Source: Hydnum rufescens UP504
Lineage: Eukaryota; Basidiomycota; Agaricomycetes; Cantharellales; Hydnaceae
Direction of reading: 5' to 3'
Length of the DNA stretch: 35,759 nt
NCBI GenBank assembly: GCA_014904985.1
Contig: MU128961.1
Coordinates: forward strand, 17,650-53,408
Below the pieces are notes generated by a model. That model was not told the origin of the DNA and searched no databases. It worked only from the letters and a program-made list of their open reading frames with translations. The translations under genes and the position numbers were made by a program. Positions 20,920 through 31,617 of the stretch are shown piece by piece; positions within the stretch are counted from its first letter, which is position 1, and every line of letters begins with the position of its first letter.

Positions 20920-21114
20920 CAGATTGAGGCATGTCAGATTGAGCAACCTCGGATTGAGCAACCTTGGATTGAGCAACCTCAGATTGAGCAACCTTGGATT
21001 GACCAACCTCAGATTGACCAACCTCAGATTAACCAACCCCGGATTGACCACCTCAGATTGACCAACCTTGGATTGACCAACCTCAGATTGAGTGACCTCA
21101 GACTGAGCAACATT
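20920..21114. repeat. 15-bp minisatellite inside KDZ copy 2
   Basis: About 13 units of a CAGATTGAGCAACCT-like 15-mer, with AGC/ACC and AGA/GGA variants and at least one 14-bp unit near 21045. It falls between the PPWLG block and the acidic C-terminus of KDZ copy 2 and is absent from copy 1. The forward-strand frame through it is an artefact of the stop-free unit. Confidence 0.75.
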
Positions 21115-22092
21115 GGGGCTAATGCATCAATGGAGCATCCCCACCTCTTGCCCAAATCTATAAGCCACTGAGCGTGTTCCTGCAAGAAGAACTGGAGGTC
21201 AGCATCCTCTGCAGGTAGACTAAATTAGCACACCCTTCTGCCAGATATCACCCCCTTACCTTTGGAAGCCTGTAAAACAGCGATCAATGCAGCTGATTCA
21301 TCATTGAACCAATGCTGCAAAGAGGACCATTCATGTTCACAGAGATATAGTTCATCACAGCAATTCATGATTTCTTGAACAATTTGGATCCCATTTCAGA
21401 CATCCTCATCCCCTAGCCAAGGAGGGACCTGTCTGCCAAATTCATCATTGGCAAGTCCAATATCTTGCCAGATATCATTGTCCACATCAAGACTAAAAAG
21501 ACCCTTCATCTCAATGGGAGGAGGGATGACTGCATTATGGGGAATCCCACACCATCTGCAAAGCTTGATCATACTGAGTTGGTGCTTATTGTAGTCTGTA
21601 ACAAGGTTCTTGATTGACCAATACCACCATTTCAATGCTTTATTTGTGTCTTCTGCAGTACTGTGATCTATCATCAAGGATAATAATGTTAATACAATAT
21701 AATACAAGTTAAACTCCAACTATGAATAACTTGCCTAAGGCTTTGCTCCTGAAAGCACCAGTGAGATTATGTGCCTCAAAATTCCTCTGGCATGCCTTGG
21801 CAAGAATGCATGCTTTAAGCACACACATATTAAGTTGGTGTTCAAACCATGGGTGATCCTTCATTTTCTTGAGGTTGTTGTATGACACTGGGTCTCCAAG
21901 CTTGAGGATGGCAGTTAAATCATCCTCTTGCTTCAACAAGCATGAGACAACTTTCTCTTGTTCAGCAAGGGCAGATGTAATCTCCCCAATCTCATTCTGA
22001 GTTTCAATGGTGTCAGACACTGGTATGGTGATGAGTTGCTTCTGGAGGGCCTCAACAAGATCCTGAGCTGCATCAAGGCATTGATGGACAGC

Positions 22093-22683
22093 GGTCAGGT
22101 CTGCCCCTTACTCTGGTCTACTCCAGTCTACTCTGGATCACTCCGGTCCTTGTCCACCCACCTCCAGTCTGGTTCTCCACTTATTTCCTTTGCCCAAGTC
22201 CACTTTGCTTCCAGCTTGGTCCTGGTTTGACTCTGGTCCAACCCTATCTTGGTTTCATTTCCTTTTCATTTCCCTTTCATTTCCCATTGCTTCCAGTTTG
22301 CCCTGGCTGAGTTCCTGTTCCTGCTCCTGTCCCCCTTGTAACCACCCCCAGTTTAGTGATCACTCCCCTGTAGTATAGTCATCATGTATAAGTAGTCTGA
22401 GAGCGAAGTCCAGAGACCCCAGCTTTGGTCTCTCAGGATTTCCGCTGTTACTCTGGACTACAGGTCCAAGTACTTTCCAGTTGACTCCGTGAGCTTAAGG
22501 ACCACTGTGCTCATTTCTGCCTAGTCCCCTCTGGGCTGCTGGACTGCCTCTCCGTCCCCTCCTATCCTCGTTATCTCATTCTTGCCCAGATTCTCCTGGA
22601 CTTAGCCAGACTTACACTGGACTTAGCCAGAATTATCTGTGTTTATATTTGTTTGGTGCTCTCGTCACAGTGTGGCCCTGACA
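22093..22683 (+). mobile_element. Solo LTR 2 (591 bp) with 5-bp TSD
   Basis: Homologous to 2208-2916 from end to end. The 5' end reads GGTCAGG (first T mutated) and the 3' end CCCTGACA. ACAGC flanks it at 22088-22092 and 22684-22688. TATAAG is at about 22387. It lacks both internal duplications of LTR 1. Nearly all CpG sites of the family are TpG or CpA here. It is inserted antisense into the helical region of KDZ copy 2. Confidence 0.9.
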
Positions 22684-23847
22684 ACAGCCAGGATCTTCTC
22701 AACAGCAAGGAATCCCTTTTTCTTTGATTGTCACTCGAAAGGTTGGCTCTGGTAGGCTCGCTGTTCTTCAAATTGAGACTGCAGGAACTCATCACTGAGT
22801 GGGATTCTGGCTCTCTTCTCCTGAGCAATTATGAGGTGAGCCTTTGTAGCTTTCACATGCTTCTCCAACCAGACACCTGCCTGTTGCATCTTCAAGTGGT
22901 CCAGATGTTCAATTTGGAGATCCAAAACAAACAAACATTGATGGAATCCAGTTACACAGAGATTTGGAATGAGGTGCCAAAGATCATTCCAAAGGCATTC
23001 ACAACCCTCTCCATCAGTGAGGCCTCAGACACCCCCCTTCTGAGGATTGTACCATAGCTGGCACACCCACTGATGGCAATATGCATGAAACACACTTATT
23101 CCAAACACAATCCAGGGTATCCACTGAGGCAACAGATTCCACTTAAGTATGCTGTGATGAATCTGGCAGCCAATATCGTACAGGATACCAACTCGCCAGT
23201 GTGTGGGAAGCTCGGCCATGATCACATCAATGAGAGCCAATGTGTAGAATTGCTGTTCACCAGGAGTCCACATATTCACCCACATGACCACATGATCATG
23301 ATGACCATCTGCAGCAATGAAGGATTCACCACAGATATTTAGCAACAAATTTGGGACATGTAGCCCAGCCTTGATAATGTCATCATCAGCATCTGGGCCA
23401 TCCAGGGCATATTCTCCCTTCTTCAACATTCACCTAGCTGGATTGCCAGGACAGGCTTCTTCAACCCTTGCTTTCCAGATCTCCAGAAAACTTTGGGGCA
23501 ATTCACAGGTTCCAGGTGGAACAATGCAAGGGTCCTGAATGCCTGGTTGCTTTTTGTGGCCTGGCTGCCGATCAGTCTTTCTTCCTCCTGATGGCAAAGC
23601 AGGCATCAAGGCATAAGAAAAAGTTGGGCCTGCAAAAGATGTCATTAAATTAGCAAGAGACATGAGGATAAATCACAAAATACTCACAGTTTACCCCCTC
23701 CTGATACATCACCTCTGAAGCACAACAGACACTGAGAACGAAGGTAATCAGATGGTACAGAACAGGTGTTAGAACAAGTATGGAGGTTGGGGTTGGGCAC
23801 AGGTGGAGCAATTGCATGAGACTGAGAAGAATTCTCTGTGGTGGAAG

Positions 23848-24568
23848 TATGGTTGCTGAAGTTAGGTTACAAACCTGGAAAACCTGAGTTCAAACCTGAA
23901 CCTGACCCAAGTCAGGTTCCATTGGGGTCAGGTTTCATGTAATTTTCTTCAGGTCAGGTTCAGGTTTTGGGCCCCATGTTTTCAGGTTCAGGTTAGGTTC
24001 AGGTTTAACCCAGGTTCAAACCTGAAATCATGAGCCCCTTCAGACATGACAAATATCTGAGCTCAACAGATTTTAACCATAATCCAGAATGAGTCACTAA
24101 TTCTGGCAAGTTCCAGAATTATGTAAGCAGGTTTTTTGGTGGAGAAATAGGTTACTTCAAAGTGAAGTTAAACATAAAACCTCATACAAAGTTTATATTG
24201 ACTATACATAGACTATGTATAGTCAATATAAACTGTTCATGAGGTTTTATGTATAACTTCACTTCAAAGTAACATATTTCTCCACCAAGGAACCTGCTTA
24301 CATAATTCTGGGACTTGCCAGAATTGATGACTCATTCTGGATTATGGTTAAAATCAGTGTTGAGCTCAGATATTTCTCATGTCTGAAGGGGCTCATGATT
24401 TCAGGTTTGAACCTTGGTTAAACCTGAACCTAACCTGAACCTAACCTAAGATAGGTTTTCTTCAGGTTAGGTTCAGGTTTTGGCAATTGAGAAGATTCAG
24501 GTTTTGGTTAAGTTCAGGTTTGCCTGAATGGGGCAAAACCTGACCTGAACCTGACTTTGGCAACCATA
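23848..24568. mobile_element. hAT-type foldback/MITE (721 bp) with 8-bp TSD
   Basis: The ends read TATGGTTGC and GCAACCATA, flanked by GGTGGAAG at 23840-23847 and 24569-24576. The element is almost one palindrome: the two ~360-bp arms match throughout, and the centre has perfect 21-bp arms around one base at 24212. Outer parts of both arms (about 23875-24020 and 24405-24555) are packed with AGGTTCAGGTTT-like words, as subterminal transposase-binding repeats are in hAT elements. An 8-bp TSD is the hAT hallmark. It has no coding capacity and is inserted within KDZ copy 2. Confidence 0.85.
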
Positions 24569-25174
24569 GGTGGAAGTAGAGGGCTGGTGAACAGACCAAC
24601 CATTGGGACTCAGTGCACTGATGTACAAATGATTTGTTATAGGTGTGGAGTCATCAATTATGGGTAACATTATTGTTTCTGGAGGAATATCACCCTGATC
24701 GGCAGGGTCTCATGAGAGGACTACATGCCATGCCACACTGATCTGTTTATCCATCTCAGCAGTAACAATGCATACCAGGACCTGGTATTGGCCTAAGGTA
24801 GATGCAAATTGTCAGTGGAGCAAGTCCTGTGCTTCAAATACATGGCCTTGCCTTGCCAAAAATGAGGTCAGGGCATCTGCCCATGCTGTCTCATTTGGAG
24901 CCAAGTGTACAAACAATGTGGACACAAACTCCAGCATGTCGAGGCTAACAGCAAGAGCTGGATACACTGGCAAGCAGGGGAACAAACCCCACTTTACCAA
25001 TTGGACAGGTGCGGGGGCGCATGGACATATGTGTAGTTGCATGTAGTCGAGGCCTAGATGGACAATTATCAGTTTCTGGACCAAGATCAAACCAAGCATG
25101 TACTCATGATCCATGTATACTGCAGTCACCTGCTTCATTACCCCAACACCATCACAAGAGCACATGTGTGGCAC

Positions 25175-26539
25175 AGGACTTGTAGGCAGCTGGCCTCACT
25201 GTGATTCACGCATGTGCTCCATATATGGATGAATTAAGCCAGGTATGACATCATGATTCCAACATTGCACTGCAGCAGCCCATCAATGCACATGTCGAGA
25301 CAGTTTCTGCTCCACAGATATCCAGTCAAGATCTCTGGCATACAGTGGGTATTGAACAATGAAGGGCTCCTCGACTGCCTTGGATGAGGTTAAAGAAGAA
25401 ACATTGCCGCCACCTGCTGCCAATTCCTTTTTGATGTCACCAGAAAACATAGATGGACCACCAGGATCAAGAAGATGGGATGGCTCAGAAGATGGTGCAT
25501 TTTGGTGATAGCAAGGCCTAGATATATTAGCTTGGAGAGTCAGTCATTGCACCTGAGTGCCTCAATTCATTGGTACAACTGCCACAAACATATTGCTATT
25601 GGGATCGAGTTTCCAAGTTGTACCTTGCATGGTGGATACAGGCTTGGTACTGGATTGGGGAGTGGTGTCACTCTAAACATCGATGCTGATGTGGGCCCCA
25701 GGTTCACAGTGGGGGTCATACTCTTTGATGCCCCATGGGCAGGATTCTGTTTAGTTATGGAATTGGTCACAGCTTGGAACATTTTCATACTATCTTCATA
25801 TGTGCTCGAGTATACGGCAGATGTTGGTGGGGAGGGATGGGTTTGTAGCCTGCTGGAGGGACATTTACACTGTAAGTGGGAAACAGAAGATGAAACCAGC
25901 TACAGTCCATGAAATGGAAATGAGGACAAAGAATGGGGATCATGGGGCCAATACGAACGTTGGGGTCCAAGGGAAAGAGGGTCTTTGGATGGGTAGAATT
26001 GTCCTGTATAGACTGAGCCTATCCAGACAATAAATGAAGGGGTTGTTAAATCAGGGAATCACACCCTAGGTCCTCCTCTTGAGAGCCTATCAAAAGTGTG
26101 ATAAGTGGGGTTTGAGATGTGGAATTTACCCTAACACCAGCAGCAGTTCAACTAGCTTTTCAACTGGGGATGGGGGGAAAGATGATAGAAATTCGCATCT
26201 CCTGTGCTTAATATACATCACAGAAAAATGCTATGGTAACCGGCGGAAAGGTGGGATTAAGGCGAAAATGATGAAAAAGAAATAAAGTCGAAAGCTTCAA
26301 AACTGAAGGAGATATTCAATTAACAAGTCAGAATAGGAGAATATGGCTTAACCAAGGTATTCCTCCTCTTCTACTGAACCAAATCCCTTGAGGGATGGTG
26401 GAACTGGTCGCCCTAGATGTACCCTCCATCGGACATAGGGTTCCGGGTCCATAATTGCCTTTAGTAATCAGAAAAGCAGAGGTAAAAGTGAAATGAGCCA
26501 TGGGGAGACTAAATTACAGGAGGCCGAGTTCTAATCTGC
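25175..26539. other. Upstream flank of KDZ copy 2, no clear gene
   Basis: Overlapping frames on both strands (25475-25912 plus, 25970-25567 minus) show no domain. The minus side could hold the 5' exons of the KDZ gene, but no conserved block can be matched. From about 25950 the sequence becomes richer in CpG, like element copies A and B. Confidence 0.35.
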
Positions 26540-26830
26540 TCGTTTTTCCCTTGGTACCGTTCGATGCAGATTTTCAGCGTCTTTCCAGGGGTGGTCGTTT
26601 CTAACGAATCTAATCAAAACTGATGGAGTTATTCATGAAATACTGAAGGATTGTGTGAAGCATAAGGTAAAATCGATCTGGAAGGTGCAGTTCACATCTG
26701 ATAAATGCGTGTGTGGTACCGTTAGACAGGTATTGATCGTAGCTTTCTGGGCGCTGTCTTGCCGAGTCGATCCGATCAAAAATGAGGGAGATATTCGCGA
26801 ACTACTCCTTGAGAGTATTGCAATAGCCCC
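26540..26830 (+). repeat. Two diverged units related to the internal repeats of elements A and B
   Basis: One unit begins CTTGGTACCGTTCGATGCAG at about 26552, another GGTACCGTTAGACAGG at about 26716. Both continue with CTTTC-GGGCGC-like, CCGATCAAAA-like and GATGGAG-like blocks in the same order as at 28946, 29106 and 29266. They may be the remnant of a third, degraded element copy. Confidence 0.55.
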
Positions 26831-27496
26831 TATTCAACATGTGACAAGTCCATGAGTCAAAGTGGGAGTCATGTTATGTAATCCAAGGTCAAATACCACC
26901 CTTGAGGCATTTGGATATGCCAATAGTGATACAATAGGTGGATGAAAGTAAGCAAGTTGAATTGCTATAGCCTGGTTAAACTGGCTTGGAAATAAGTACA
27001 ATTTGGATGGCCTGTTGAAGTGCCAAGGACGGACAAGTAATTGTCTCATATATAGGGTGGAGGAAAAGTAAAAAGGACCATGGATCCTGGGATGTGAATC
27101 CATGCTATTTGATGCCCAGAGGAATAACAAGTGTGGACACAAGAGAAATACAGGAATATGGATTCATTTGAGGAGGTAGTCAGGCCCAGACAATGTATGT
27201 ACATAGTGGGATTTTATCCCTCCAACAACACTTACAAGAGGATTGTGGGTTGCTCTCATCAATCGGAATGTTGACATTGGAGGGTTTGGGAGGCATGGCA
27301 AATGGGCAGTGGTGCTTGTTGGTTTGGTGGGACAGTCATATGCAAATTCTATGGATGAATTAATCACAACCCTTATGGCCAACATATCAGCATTAGTGGG
27401 CAATGGCCTGAGTAACAGAATTGTACTCACCAATAGTAGGAGTCTGGAAGATAATCAAGCATCACTTGCACAAACTGCCTAAACACAGAACATGCA
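26831..27496. other. No recognisable gene
   Basis: Minus-strand frames 27142-26834 and 27433-27164 are open but have no recognised domain and could be exons of an unknown decayed gene that runs into the tandem repeat. Confidence 0.3.
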
Positions 27497-27951
27497 GACT
27501 GGGTAGAATGCTTGTTCATGGATTTTACAAGAACAATGAGAGTGACACCAGCCAGAACAGTGGACCCAATACGTGGGCAGTAATCAGTAATGTTGAACTG
27601 GGTTGAGACTGGGTAGAATGTTTGTTCACAAGCGATGACTCTGACAGTAGCTGTTGAACTGGATCGCATAAGCCTGGGACATGCAGACTGGGTAGAATGC
27701 CCATCCACAGATTTTACAATCACAATTCCAGGTGATAAGGCTACAAGCAGTGGTGTGATGGAACATGCAGACTGGGTAGAATGCTTGTTCACAGATTTTA
27801 TGAGAGCGACAAGTGTGATGCCAATCAGAACAGTGGACCCAATACGTGGGCAGTAATCAGTACTGTCGAACCAGGTTGCATAAACCCAGACTGGGTAGAA
27901 TGTTCATTCATGAGTGATGACTCTGACAGTAGCTGTCGAACTGGATCACAT
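27497..27951 (+). repeat. Tandem repeat with GACTGGGTAGAATG boxes, left of copy B
   Basis: The 14-bp box GACTGGGTAGAATG recurs at 27497, 27607, 27686, 27770 and 27889, and again at 29489 beyond copy B. Longer shared blocks (AACAGTGGACCCAATACGTG, ACTCTGACAGTAGCTG) show two interleaved unit types of roughly 80-120 bp. A minus-strand frame (27792-27427) repeats HSTQSAC with the units. Confidence 0.7.
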
Positions 27952-29468
27952 TATAGAAGAAGGATTGGGAGCTCTGATGACTGTCAAATCAAACTCTGGT
28001 TCAGCCAGTGTGTAGATGGGAGACTGTATTTCTGTTTTTATTCAATGGGCTGGTTCGCTCTGATGGTTGATCACTCTCTAAGTTGTGTATGGTATTTAGT
28101 GATGGTAAGGCGATGGTATGGACTTGCTATAGTCAATGATATATCATGGGATGCTTATGAAAGGCTTATACATGTTGTATTGAACTGTTTACTGCTATTT
28201 GTGTGTACCTATTTGTGTCCTCCTGGTCAAAATGCGGATTCTAAAGAGGGTTCTGGACTAGTTTAAGCTTGATTCAGTGTGTCAATGTATTTCTTTCTTC
28301 TTCTGACTTGACTTTGTTATTACTCACCTTTCCTTGGATGTCCAGCAACTCTAACCTTAGGTCCTGCAACTATCCTTGGCTTAGTATTTCGCATAGAGGG
28401 TTTCCAGTGACTTAGTCTTAACAACCTTGCATATGACTTAGCTCCAGATGGCTTTCAGATCAGTACTCTCTTCAGATGCAAGCAGATTTGTAGACAGTAG
28501 TGTATTCCAGTAGTGAGAAGATGATGGGGGGATACAGGAAAATCTACCAGCTTTTATACCTTTCTGAAGGTGGCTGTGTTTAAAGAATATGACTCACTCC
28601 TAGGTGAGTCATATGTGAGAACAATAGGGTTGTCAAGGAGGGTGAGTCATTCATAAGGTGGTTGCATGATAGGTGAGTCATTCATAAAGTGGTTGCAAGG
28701 AAGGTGAGTCATTCATAAACAGAACAAAAGGGTAGTCAAGGGGGTGTTATCTTTCTTATCTGTGAGGTTCTAGAAGTTATTTGTGGCAATGGGAGATGAA
28801 ATCAAAGGATATTTCCGAGTTCTTGGAGATTAATTTGTTTGTAGTCCAGTGGTTAAGATGTTTTTGTTGCTGGTTGATAATGGGGACAAGTGCATGGGAT
28901 GGGATTCGATGCAGAAACAACAGTTTGCATCCGTAATAGACGTTCTTGGTATCATTCGATGCGGATTTTTAACAGCTTTCTGGGCGCGGTGGTTCTGAGC
29001 AGATCTGGTGTAAACTGACAGAGAAATTCGTTTTTTACTGATGGGTGTTGATTCTGATAGTAATATCGTTCTGTAGAGTTCAGTTTTGATCTGTTCTTCG
29101 CGTGCTCAGTACCATTGGATGCGTATTTTTTATATCTTTCAAGGTGCAGTTGTTCCGAGAAGATTGAATGTGAACTGATGGAGAAATTTGTTTTTTACTG
29201 AACTCCCAGATTTTGACAGTAATATTGGTCTGGAGAGTGCATTTTTGGTCCATTCGACTTGTTTTTGGTACCATTCGAAAGGTGTGAATCATGGTTTTCC
29301 GAGAGTTATATGGGCATACCTCTCCGATCAAAACTGATGGAGTAATCAAACGAACTCTGTTTTCATGCATAGCCATAATTAATTTCGTAATAGGTCACAT
29401 GATCATTCCAATGGCTGGGATCAATGGATATTCGCATTTTCTGATACTGGATGTTTTTATCTTCCACA
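27952..29468 (+). mobile_element. Unclassified mobile element, copy B (1517 bp)
   Basis: Homologous to copy A (7671-9407) in the opposite orientation. It starts TATAGAAG and ends CTTCCACA. The flanks GAACTGGATCACAT and GTAAGCCTGGGACATG are contiguous in an uninterrupted unit at 27652-27683 (GAACTGGATCGCATAAGCC), so an empty site for this insertion is present in the window. Internal ~160-bp units start near 28946, 29106 and 29266. On the minus strand it has a TATA box (28551-28558) and a GTGAGTA donor (28327-28321). The basic open frame of copy A is broken here. Confidence 0.75.
28551..28558 (-). promoter_or_regulatory. TATA box of copy B
   Basis: TATAAAAG on the minus strand, in the same context as the TATA-like site at 8674 in copy A, upstream of a conserved leader and splice donor. 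Confidence 0.45.
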
Positions 29469-29560
29469 ATGTAAGCCTGGGACATGCAGACTGGGTAGAA
29501 TGCCCGTCCACAGATTTTATGATCACAATTCCAAGTGATAAGGCTACAAGCAGTGTTGAA
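29469..29560 (+). repeat. Continuation of the GACTGGGTAGAATG repeat beyond copy B
   Basis: The sequence matches 27673-27755 closely (box at 29489, then CCACAGATTTTATGATCACA), and so supplies the right flank of the insertion. Confidence 0.75.
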
Positions 29561-29705
29561 ATGAACTTTCCAGATGCAAACCAGAAAACCAGTGATTCAA
29601 CACCCCAGTGAGAGACATGTGCCTCAAAGTAAATTCAAATTTGTTCATGAATCAAAAATCAAATAATGTTCTAAGACTAGCTATATCAACTGCACCCTTG
29701 CCTGA

Positions 29706-30118
29706 TCAATACTGGCTGCTTTCACTTGCACAACAGGGTTTCCTGACCTCCAAGTCAAAAATTCTTCCACATACATGACAGTGAGGTCGAAGCTGATGAG
29801 TGATTTTCACTTTGCTCCCTCATGCCTTAAGAGTGTATTTCCTGGTAGGGAAGTGAATGTCCTGTTTGTGTTGCTTTTCCATCTTCCCCAATTGCTGGTG
29901 CCAGAAAAAAGAATTAGGTGCATTGGGTGTCAATAGGGGAATAGTGAGAAGGGGGTAACCCACCCTTGTCAATTGATGGCAGATGGCACAGGTTTTCTTT
30001 ACATGCAGGTCTGTCCAGAGGAAGGTACTTCTTGTTCTTGTAATATTCTTGCAGATTCTGGCATGCTTTTTGGTTCGTGACAGTCAGAACATGGGCAATA
30101 GATTTGTGAATGGTGGAG
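29706..30118 (-). pseudogene. Possible zinc-binding protein fragment, decayed
   Basis: One minus frame runs with only two internal TGA codons through [40 protein letters not shown] and KVKITHQLRPHCHVCGRIFD. Two C-x2-C/H pairs (CAIC, CHVC) suggest a zinc-binding module. Other frames are also open in the upstream part, so the exon structure is unclear. Family not recognised. Confidence 0.3.
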
Positions 30119-30480
30119 CTAAAGGTGTAGGAGAAACAGGCACATTCATTTGTTAGTGGAGAAAATCACTATGTGCAACACACATTTGGGAGAACTTGGA
30201 TGCTGACAGAGAGGCAATCTTTTGCACATGCAGGCTCAGGCTAAGAAGCTCTGTCTTGAGCTGTTGCAGTTGTTTTGTCAAGTCAGACTTTGACCAATAT
30301 ATTTTCAAATATTCACGCCACAGTCAATATGCCTGTCCACATAGATCCAAGAGGTGTACCCAATACAGACTTGGACTGCAACTCATATAGCCCCTAAGTC
30401 GAATTGTGTGACATGACACTCAATTATTGTGACTATTTTGATGTGAGTCATAATGCTGCAGCTGTTTCCGGTTAACAACA

Positions 30481-31115
30481 ATGGCATTGTCTGGGGATGC
30501 ACCCAGTGTCTTTGAAATCAGAACACCTTTACAAGCATCACTTCATAGAGAACTATGTCTCAGAAAATGGAACCGATCCAATGACTGGGGAAGGGCCCAT
30601 GGAAGAGGATTTAATCCCAATCAAAACCAGTAAGCCTTCAGTGGACTGATCTCCTCAAACTGGCCAGGCTCATATTGCTGCATGGATAGATTCTCAGACT
30701 GTGCCCCAATGCCCAGCCACTCTCACCTCAATCCCAGTTATCCCCCCAAATCCCCATTGTATCTTCAAAATTAGGACACCTTTACAAGCATCACTTGATA
30801 GAGAAATATATCTTGGAAAATGGAACTGATCCAATCACTGGGGAAGACTCATGGAAGAGGATTTAATCCAAATAAAAACCAGTAAGCCTTCAGTGGACTC
30901 ATCTCTTCAAACTGGTCAGGCTTATATTGCCAGATGGATAGATTCTCAGAGTGCATCCCCATGTCCAGCGACTCTGACCTCAATCCTGGTCATCCTTCAC
31001 ACACTCCAAAATGAATGGGATGCCCTCATCCTGGAGCGATATTTGCCAAGAACTCAGGAACTCATTATATCAGTACGATGCCACATCCCAAGTCGCTGCT
31101 TGCTTGTTATTTTAA
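30481..31115 (+). pseudogene. PRP19: PRP19-like (U-box spliceosomal ubiquitin ligase) pseudogene, N-terminal part
   Basis: The fragment starts MALSGDAP, then after a frameshift reads PVSLKSEHLYKHHFIENYV and SENGTDPMTGEGPMEEDLIP. This is the U-box of Prp19, the E3 ligase of the nineteen complex in splicing, with its hallmark ENGTDP-TGE. The U-box region is then repeated 253 bp downstream (KYILENGTDPITGED, frameshift, MEEDLIQIKTSKPSVD). It continues in Prp19 order with TLTSILVILHTLQNEWDALI and, after another shift, QELRNSLYQYDATSQVAACL, the start of the coiled coil. The rest of the protein, including the WD40 propeller, is absent. Frameshifts and a stop at 31113 make it non-functional. The functional gene must be elsewhere. 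Confidence 0.85.
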
Positions 31116-31617
31116 GGAATTTTGGATACAGCATTCAAATCATGTCATGGAGTCATGTGAACATATATATATATGGAAATGGACTGTTGCATTTTAGATA
31201 CAGAGTTTGAATCATGTCATGGATTCGTGTGGGACTGGCACATGTATATGATTTAAATGGAATACTGAAAACACATATTATCTAGTCTGCCATAAGTACA
31301 CTATATTGCCCAAAGAGCCACATTAGTTTTCAGAAGTGGCTCAAGTGAGTTCAATCAACTCCAGCTGTAGACTCATAGATAATGCCTTAGGAATAATATT
31401 ACAATGTATCCTTTTTAATGTGGCTAATAGTATCAAGTCCCATAACGTTTGGCACAAATATTCGGCATCCTCAAGAAGATGAATTGAATGTGCAGATGCA
31501 AATATTCTCAACTTTAACTCTCCTTCTGACCTCTCAGAGTCTCAGTTATCCCTCAAACTTATCTTTGTGCTTTGGAGTGGTTAGTCTGCTCTGGGGTCGT
31601 ATGGGTCTGTTAGAGAG
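31116..31617. other. No recognisable gene
   Basis: Contains a weak ~78-bp repeat (AAATCATGTCATGGA near 31137, AATCATGTCATGGA near 31210) and an (AT)n tract near 31160. It includes the presumed promoter of the gene starting at 31618, but I see no clear TATA box. Confidence 0.35.

Larger units (their letters stand above)
20592..25174 (-). pseudogene. KDZ-family transposase, copy 2, with nested insertions
   Basis: Read on the minus strand, segments appear in gene order. First is a CxC1 cluster (25174-24812; ICPCAPAPVQLVKWGLFPC, YPALAVSLDMLEFVSTLF), then the foldback insertion, then a linker with CELPQSFLEIWKARVEEA (23663-23430). The core follows (23429-23025; ICGESFIAADG, LYDIGCQ, HAYCHQWVCQLWYNPQKGG), with an in-frame TGA before GLTDGEGCECLWNDL. 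A helical region (22934-22731) is cut by solo LTR 2, then 22020-21396 carries VIPPPIEMKGLFSLDVDNDI and QVPPWLGDEDV. The tail (20897-20592) is acidic and stops at 20592. About 20 core residues around the first catalytic Asp (FSDTGVLAMLCQHD in copy 1) are missing. Clearly dead. Confidence 0.85.

Noticed and set aside
20764..21171. Forward open frame with repeated Gln-Ile-Glu-Gln-Pro
   Set aside because: It only reflects a stop-free 15-bp minisatellite on the antisense side of KDZ copy 2; no start context or conserved neighbour supports it.
23880..24020. AACCTG/AGGTTC-rich stretch as a possible interstitial telomere repeat
   Set aside because: The words are irregular, occur on both arms in opposite orientation, and sit inside the hAT-type foldback element, so they are better read as its subterminal repeats.
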